Shown piece by piece: positions 58,826 to 64,000 of a DNA stretch of 64,000 nucleotides; positions within the stretch are counted from its first letter, which is position 1, and every line of letters begins with the position of its first letter. The notes below the pieces were generated by a model. It had not been told where the DNA came from, ran no database searches, and saw only the letters and a list, made by a program, of their open reading frames with translations. This DNA comes from Achatina immaculata. Its lineage: Eukaryota > Mollusca > Gastropoda > Stylommatophora > Achatinidae. The DNA is taken from assembly GCA_009760885.1 (NCBI GenBank), contig CM019701.1, forward strand, positions 16,497,975-16,561,974, written 5' to 3'. The position numbers and the translations under genes were made by a program.

Positions 58826-61618
58826 GTAAGGATAATGTTGTGAATGATTGCTGATAATCACAGCAGCTCATAGTTAGATAATGAAGGAAATGATACCGTA
58901 GTGAATGATTGCTAATTTCACATCAGCCCCGAGTTGTGAAGAATGAATGTGTATAAGAAGGAAAAGCTTTGAATTATGTGGGTAGCTGTGAATGATGTTG
59001 AGTGTTAGAAGTGTTTTTATGTGAATGATGCTGAGTGTTAGAAGTGTTTTTAATGTGAATGATGTTGAGTGTTAGAAGTGTTTTTGTGTGAATGATGCTG
59101 AATGTGAGAAGTGTTTTTGTGTGAATGATGCTGAATGTTAAAAGTGTTTTTGTGTGAATGATGCTGAATGTGAGAAGTGTTTTTGTGTGAATGATGCTGA
59201 ATGTGAGAAGTGTTTTTGTGTGAATGATGCTGAATGTGAGAAGTGTTTTTATGTGAATGATGTTGAGTGTGAGAAGTGTTTTTATGTGAATGATGTTGAG
59301 TGTGAGAAGTGTTTTTATGTGAATGATGTTGAGTGTGAGAAGTGTTTTTATGTGAATGATGTTGAGTGTGAGAAGTGTTTTTATGTGAATGATGTTGAGT
59401 GTGAGAAGTGTTTTTATGTGAATTATGTTGAGTGTGAGAAGTGTTTTTATGTGAATGATGTTGAGTGTGAGAAGTGTTTTTATGTGAATGATGTTGAGTG
59501 TGAGAAGTGTTTTTATGTGAATGATGTTGAGTGTGAGAAGTGTTTTTATGTGAATGATGCTGAGTGTTAGAAGTGTTTTTATGTGAATGATGCTGAGTGT
59601 TAGAAGTGTTTTTATGTGAATGATGCTGAGTGTTAGAAGTGTTTTTGTGTGAATGATGCTGAGTGTTAGAAGTGTTTTTATGTGAATGATGCTGAGTGTT
59701 AGAAGTGTTTTTATGTGAATGATGCTGAGTGTTAGAAGTGTTTTTATGTGAATGATGCTGAGTGTTAGAAGTGTTTTTATGTGAATGATGTTGAGTGTTA
59801 GAAGTGTTTTTGTGTGAATGATGCTGAGTGTTAGAAGTGTTTTTATGTGAATGATGTTGAGTGTGAGAAGTGTTTTTATGTGAATGATGTTGAGTGTGAG
59901 AAGTGTTTTTATGTGAATGATGCTGAGTGTGAGAAGTGTTTTTGTGTGAATGATGCTGAGTGTTAGAAGTGTTTTTATGTGAATGATGTTGAGTGTGAGA
60001 AGTGTTTTTATGTGAATGATGTTGAGTGTGAGAAGTGTTTTTATGTGAATGATGTTGAGTGTGAGAAGTGTTTTTATGTGAATGATGTTGAGTGTGAGAA
60101 GTGTTTTTATGTGAATGATGTTGAGTGTGAGAAGTGTTTTTGTGTGAATGATGCTGAGTATATGAAGTGTTTTTATGTGAATGATGCTGAGTGTGAGAAC
60201 TGGATGTTTGTGGAAGCTACAGTATCACTTCTCTTAAGACTGACTGTACATTTATTTGGTTGCAGTGCTGGACGACATAACTAATAACAATAAATATTTG
60301 TGTTGTATGGCCTAGATTCATTAGTCTTAGATTTATAAACAACTACAGTAGTTACAAATACTCAACTTGGAACTGCCTAAAAATACATTGACTGTCTCTG
60401 CTGGTCACATTGACTGTCTCTGCTGGTCACATTGACCGTCTCTGCTGGTCACATTGACTGTCTCTGCTGGTCACACTGACTGTCTCTGCTGGTCACACTG
60501 ACTGTCTCTGCTGGTCACACTGACTGTCTCTGCTGGTTACATTGACTGTCTGTGCTGGTCACACTGACTGTCTCTGCTGGTCACACTGACTATCTCTGCT
60601 GGTCACACTGACTATCTCTGCTGGTCACACTGACTATCTCTGCTGGTCACACTGACTATCTCTGCTGGTCATACTGACTGTCTGTGCTGGTCATACTGAC
60701 TGTCTGTGCTGGTCATACTGACTGTCTGTGCTGGTCATACTGACTGTCTGTGCTGGTCATCTTTGAATGTTTGACCTTCCAGGTCAGTACTGTGAGTGCA
60801 AGGAAGGGGGCAGCGGGTGTGTCAAAGACTGGGATGACACCAGCGAGGCCAGACTGACGTGGCAACATTACGAGAGAGGTAAAGATCTGATGTAAGATTA
60901 CGAGAGAGGTAAAGATCTGATGTAAGATTACGAGAGAGGTAAAGATCTGATGTAAGATTACGAGAGAGGTAAAGATCTGATGTAAGATTACGAGAGAGGT
61001 AAAGATCTGATGTAAGATTACGAGAGAGGTAAAGATCTGATGTAAGATTACGAGAGAGGTAAAGATCTGATGTAATATTACGAGAGAGGTAAAGATCTGA
61101 TGTAAGATTACGAGAGAGGTAAAGATCTGGTGTAAAATCGGTGGATAGTTCGGAGTTTACACCACGTCATCATTTTTTTTTACTGTTGTTTGTTGTTGCA
61201 AGTTTATGTCCTTGGAAAGAAATACCTTGTAATTGTAATTCCTTCATTGTTATTTCTTTTTATACAGTGATTGATGAGCATGTTCTCTGTTTATCTGCTG
61301 TAGTTTTCCCTTACATTTGTCTTTTTCCTATCAATTCCGCGAATTAAATACCAGCTACAAGAGGAGACAACTCTCTGAGACTTCTTTTACTATTTCTTTT
61401 CAGATTTTAGTGTTGAGATTCAGATAAGTAAAAAAATAAATCTAGGTTGCCCCCCCGGGACCATGGTTAGCTGTCCCGTATTTTATTGATCCCGCCAACT
61501 CTTTCTGGCGTCACGGAAGCTGATGTCTGAAGTACTCACTTGTTGCTTGTTATTTTATCAAGTACAGACTACCAGGTCTGGCTAGAATTAGGTGGAAGCA
61601 TCCGCTAACTTTTTTTAG

Positions 61619-61680
<62 letters not shown>

Positions 61681-63862
61681 AAAGAAATCTCATTCACTTT
61701 GATAAATTAAAGATTTGCGTTGCACCAGACCTGTGTCTGTCTTCCTTCAGATGCGTCCGCCGGATGGCGGGTGCTAGAACGGTCTTCAGATATAGAGGTC
61801 ACCTGTGAATATCTGAACAAACAGTAGCAGAGCAAAAACAGGTACTCTGCTGCTTTGTGGGTCAGTCTCTTTAGACAAAGTCTGCCTTGTGGGTCAGTCT
61901 CTTTAGACAAAGTCTGCCTTGTGGGTCAGTCTCTTTAGACAAAGTCTGCCTTGTGGGCCAGTCTCTTTAGACAAAGTCTGCCTTGTGGGGTCAGTCTCTT
62001 TAGACAAAGTCTGCCTTGTGGGTCAGTCTCTTTAGACAAAGTCTGCCTTGTGGGTCAGTCTCTTTAGACAAAGTCTGCCTTGTGGGGTCAGTCTCTTTAG
62101 ACAAAGTCTGCCTTGTGGATCAGTCTCTTTAGACAAAGTCTGCCTTGTGGGTCAGTCTCTTTAGACAAAGTCTGCCTTGTGGGTCAGTCTCTTTAGACAA
62201 AGTCTGCCTTGTGGGGTCAGTCTCTTTAGACAAAGTCTGCCTTGTGGATCAGTCTCTTTAGACAAAGTCTGCCTTGTGGGTCAGTCTCTTTAGACAAAGT
62301 CTGCCTTGTGGGTCAGTCTCTTTAGACAAAGTCTGCCTTGTGGGTCAGTCTCTTTAGACAAAGTCTGCCTTGTGGATCAGTCTCTTTAGATAAAGTCTAA
62401 CAGAGAACACCAGTACACAATCCTAGCGGAAGGGAAAGGGAGACCACCGCAGTACCACCATTCCCTTGTCAGATAATGCTTCACAAATCTGTGATAGGAA
62501 ACTTAAATGTCTTCACAAGACGGGCAACCATGATAGCAAGGCACATAATAATTATAATAATAATAATAGTAATAATGATACGTTGTATTAGAAATAGTTT
62601 ACGCTCCGTCTTCTCTGCTGTTATTGTCCGTGTAACTTCTTGCGTGTGTCCACCTACAGCTCACTGGGCAGTCCAGTACAGATTCTGTACTCCAGTGTTC
62701 CAAGAGAAGAACGTCTGCAGACAAGGAGAGATGGCCGCCATTGTGGAGACAGATGTGAAGAAGTGGGAGCCATATGTTAGCAGTCCTCGCTGTGTGTGTG
62801 AGACAGACGAAATGTTTAAGCTGATGGGCTGGAAACGCGATGGGGCTGTCTGGAAGTACTTCTATCACTGTGAAAAGGTAACTCATTATGTACATGTTGC
62901 TTGTTTGTTTTCTGAAAAGGTAACTCATTATGTACAAGTTGCTTGTTTTGTTTTCTGAAAAGATAACTTATGTACATGTTTCTTGTTTTGTTTTCTGAAA
63001 AGGTAACTCATTATGGACGTGTTGCTTGTTTTCTTCTTTAGCTTTCCAAACCATTAAGGCTCATTGCTGTAGAAGTTCGCCTCCAGTCCAAATGATAGTC
63101 TCCCAGTATGTCCTCACTGTATGGTTTTAATCTAAAAGTATAACAGATAGTATTTTGTAGCTTGTTTGTAGTAAGAATATTCCTCTGTAGCTTTCACACT
63201 TGCTCTTATCACCTTTTTTTGAATACTGGGATCAGTAATGATTCTCTCCATTCACTAGGGAGTTTTTCTTCTCTCCATATTTGTTGTATTAGTGCACATA
63301 TCTGTTTATCTTCCTTGATCAGTTCTGTAGCAGTTCCATCTGAACCAGTTGCTTTGTTGTTTCGTAGAAACATGATACTGTAGATGACATCTAAGTCTGA
63401 TTCCTCTATTTCAGGTTCACAAGTCTGTATTTCTTTGCATGGTAATGTGCTTAAAGGCTCTTCACAGTTTAGTAGTTTTTCAAAATATTCTTTCCATCTG
63501 ATACAGAGTTTCTCTTCATTATTTCTCATGTTTCCATTACTCTCCTTCAAGCTCTGTAGAGGTTGTTTATACTCTTGCTTTACTGTTCGCACTTCTTTGT
63601 AGAATTCCCTGCTTTTCTTATTTTGATGTCTTCATCTCGCTTACCATGTCTTTCATATATTGTTTCTGTTGACATCCCTGCCTTGGTAAAATATTATTAT
63701 CAACATTGCTCTAACTACCAAGAACATGGTGTCTACAACTGATTGTCTGTCAATATTTGAACACAGGAAGAATGTCCACTTCCCTCTAACACTCTCACCA
63801 ACTCCAGTGTCTGCGCCTTGATTTATATCGACACCCGAAAATCCACGGATAAAGTCACAGAG
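58750..63862 (+). CDS. Partial gene: cysteine-rich, probably extracellular protein (4 exons)
   Basis: Four exons join at GT-AG introns with matching phases (58750-58825, 60783-60878, 62660-62877, 63767-63862; introns in phase 1, 1 and 0). They give about 162 codons without a stop. The product has 12 cysteines: two in exon 1, three in exon 2 (QYCECKEGGSGC), five in exon 3 and two in exon 4, with one NSS glycosylation sequon in exon 4. Such spacing suggests a secreted or ectodomain disulfide-rich protein. I do not recognise the family. The start codon and signal peptide lie upstream of 58750 and the 3' end lies beyond 64000. Every exon ends in a tandem duplication that includes its splice donor. 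The introns hold arrays and a LINE fragment. Phase agreement at three junctions makes a chance model unlikely. Confidence 0.78.
58821..58942. repeat. 61 bp duplication containing the exon 1 splice donor
   Basis: tgaaggtaaggataatg at 58821 aligns with tgaaggaaatgatacc at 58882, and 'gtgaatgattgct' follows at the same 61 bp offset (58840 and 58901). The second copy has GA in place of the donor GT. The phrase 'gtgaatgat' also starts the units of the adjacent 33 bp array. Confidence 0.75.
58985..60212. repeat. 33 bp minisatellite, about 37 copies, intron 1
   Basis: Units are gtgaatgatgttgagtgtga followed by gaagtgtttttat. Variants 'gctgagtgttag' and 'gttgagtgtgag' form alternating blocks. Where 'gtgag' replaces 'gttag', an 11-codon frame (NDVECEKCFYV) stays open for more than 100 codons (59154-59570, 59979-60284). 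It is intronic by the gene model and I do not call it coding. Confidence 0.95.
60388..60765. repeat. 22 bp minisatellite, about 17 copies, intron 1
   Basis: Units are cattgactgtctctgctggt plus ca, with 'cactgac', 'tatctct' and 'tgtctgt' variants in blocks. The last unit ends about 22 bases before the exon 2 acceptor. Confidence 0.93.
60783..60878 (+). CDS. Exon 2 of the cysteine-rich gene
   Basis: The acceptor gaatgtttgaccttccag ends at 60782 and the donor gagag|gtaaag starts at 60879. The exon is 96 bp, with two bases completing the exon 1 codon and one left for exon 3. It encodes QYCECKEGGSGCVKDWDD and then TSEARLTWQHYER. The last eight bases belong to a 30 bp tandem array that repeats the donor nine times. 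Confidence 0.78.
60871..61140. repeat. 30 bp array repeating the exon 2 splice donor nine times
   Basis: Units are cgagagaggtaaagatctga followed by tgtaagatta, starting at 60871 and every 30 bp to 61111. Each unit carries the junction gagag|gtaaag. Use of any downstream donor would place an in-frame taa in the transcript (ggt aaa gat ctg atg taa). Copies are almost identical, with a change only in units 7 and 9. Confidence 0.95.
61141..61618. other. Intron 2 sequence without gene
   Basis: A short plus-strand frame (61141-61347) lacks motifs; nothing else is recognised. Confidence 0.45.
61619..61680. repeat. (GA)n microsatellite
   Basis: About 30 GA dinucleotides with a single 'gaaag' interruption. 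Confidence 0.97.
61850..62402. repeat. 32 bp minisatellite, about 17 copies, intron 2
   Basis: Units are cttgtgggtcagtctcttta followed by gacaaagtctgc, with a one-base longer 'tggggtcag' variant and a 'tggatcag' variant. The variants recur in the same order, which indicates a multi-unit duplication. Confidence 0.95.
62660..62877 (+). CDS. Exon 3 of the cysteine-rich gene
   Basis: The acceptor gtgtgtccacctacag ends at 62659 and the donor gaaaag|gtaact starts at 62878. The exon is 218 bp: two bases complete the codon from exon 2, then 72 codons end in phase 0. It encodes AHWAVQYRFCTPVFQEKNVC, then RQGEMAAIVETDVKKWEPYV, a paired-cysteine SPRCVCE, and KYFYHCEK at its end. This is the strongest coding signal of the gene. 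A tandem array containing the donor begins at its 3' end. Confidence 0.82.
62871..63028. repeat. ~42 bp array containing the exon 3 splice donor
   Basis: Copies start with tgaaaaggtaactcattatg at 62871, 62913, 62956 and 62996. Copies 1, 2 and 4 keep the donor GT; copy 3 has 'gaaaagataac'. Use of the second donor would add 14 codons in frame with no stop (VTHYVHVACLFSEK), again ending in EK. Confidence 0.92.
63030..63655 (-). pseudogene. LINE family D fragment in intron 3
   Basis: On the minus strand the frame 63592-63209 reads SREFYKEVRTVK (from just upstream), then RWKEYFEKLLNCEEP, NNKATGSDGTATELI, and ICALIQQIWREEKLPSEW. This is the linker and first part of a LINE reverse transcriptase. 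It stops after PVFKK, and the rest of the reverse transcriptase is deleted. At 63110-63040 the family D tail (ggaggcgaacttc, caatgagcctta) follows. It is an internally deleted copy inserted antisense to the host gene. Confidence 0.85.
63767..63862 (+). CDS. Exon 4 of the cysteine-rich gene
   Basis: The acceptor aatatttgaacacag ends at 63766 and the donor acagag|gtaggt starts at 63863. The 96 bp exon is 32 whole codons, phase 0 to 0. It encodes EECPLPSNTLTNSSVCALIY and then IDTRKSTDKVTE, directly continuing KYFYHCEK from exon 3. It contains two cysteines and an NSS sequon. The gene continues beyond the window. Confidence 0.72.
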
Positions 63863-64000
63863 GTAGGTCACATCAATGACTTTTTGTAGTTGTAATTTGG
63901 TCACAAAGGAAGGTCATATCAATAACTTTATAACTGTAATAGTCACAAAGGAAGGTCAGTATGATTTTTTGTAGTTATAATAGTCACAAAGATTGATAGT
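63854..64000. repeat. 41-46 bp array starting at the exon 4 splice donor
   Basis: gtcacagaggtaggtcacat at 63854 recurs as gtcacaaaggaaggtcatat at 63900, with further copies at 63942 and 63983. The donor GT is changed to GA in copies 2 and 3. The array runs off the window. Confidence 0.85.

Noticed and set aside
59154..60284. Possible protein with NDVECEKCFYV repeats
   Set aside because: The frame is open only where 'gtgag' replaces 'gttag' in units of the 33 bp intron array, and stops occur throughout the other units. It lies between two exons of the gene model.

Overview
This 64 kb window looks like a gene-poor stretch of an animal nuclear genome, probably an invertebrate. A lophotrochozoan such as a mollusc would fit, but nothing visible here proves the clade. 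The evidence is spliced exons with GT-AG introns and animal-type transposable elements: several APE-type non-LTR retrotransposons (LINEs), two mariner transposase relics, a Penelope-like GIY-YIG fragment and a probable tRNA-derived SINE. Bacterial operons, tRNA and rRNA genes, CRISPR arrays and phage genes were not seen.

The dominant feature is minisatellite DNA. More than 40 tandem arrays, with unit lengths of about 11 to 65 bp, occupy roughly a third to a half of the window. Many long reading frames here (for example 505 codons at 29390-30907, 371 codons at 21759-22874 on the minus strand, and four overlapping frames at 19220-20088) exist only because an array whose period is divisible by three contains no stop. 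I do not call them genes.

Layout. 1-6 kb: four arrays in A+T-rich DNA. 6-9.2 kb: a 1,601 bp tandem duplication carrying a SINE-like head. 9.2-19 kb: many small arrays, a LINE 3' end with a target-site duplication and a LINE C-terminal piece with a C2H2 finger. 19-31.5 kb: large arrays, a LINE-derived 65 bp array, and an 1,181 bp tandem duplication whose second copy gained exactly 30 units of a 31 bp repeat. 31.7-35 kb: LINE 5' pieces, an internally deleted LINE and a GC-richer repeated block. 35-46 kb: arrays, a 5'-truncated LINE and two mariner relics partly converted into minisatellites. 46.7-53.4 kb: two nearly full-length LINEs head to tail, then a Penelope fragment; this block is almost free of arrays. 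54-58.7 kb: microsatellites and a 2 kb array of 31 bp units with a 186 bp higher-order period. 58.75-63.86 kb: the only convincing host gene.

That gene is on the plus strand and is incomplete at both ends. Four exons (58750-58825, 60783-60878, 62660-62877, 63767-63862) join in consistent phase to encode about 162 residues with 12 cysteines, probably an extracellular disulfide-rich protein of unrecognised family. Each of the four exons ends inside a tandem duplication whose unit contains the 5' splice site. At exon 2 the donor occurs nine times in a row. At exon 3 three usable donors remain, and the second would add 14 codons in frame. Together with arrays that grew out of mariner and LINE coding sequence, this suggests an unusually active tandem-duplication process that starts from ordinary sequence, including exon-intron junctions.
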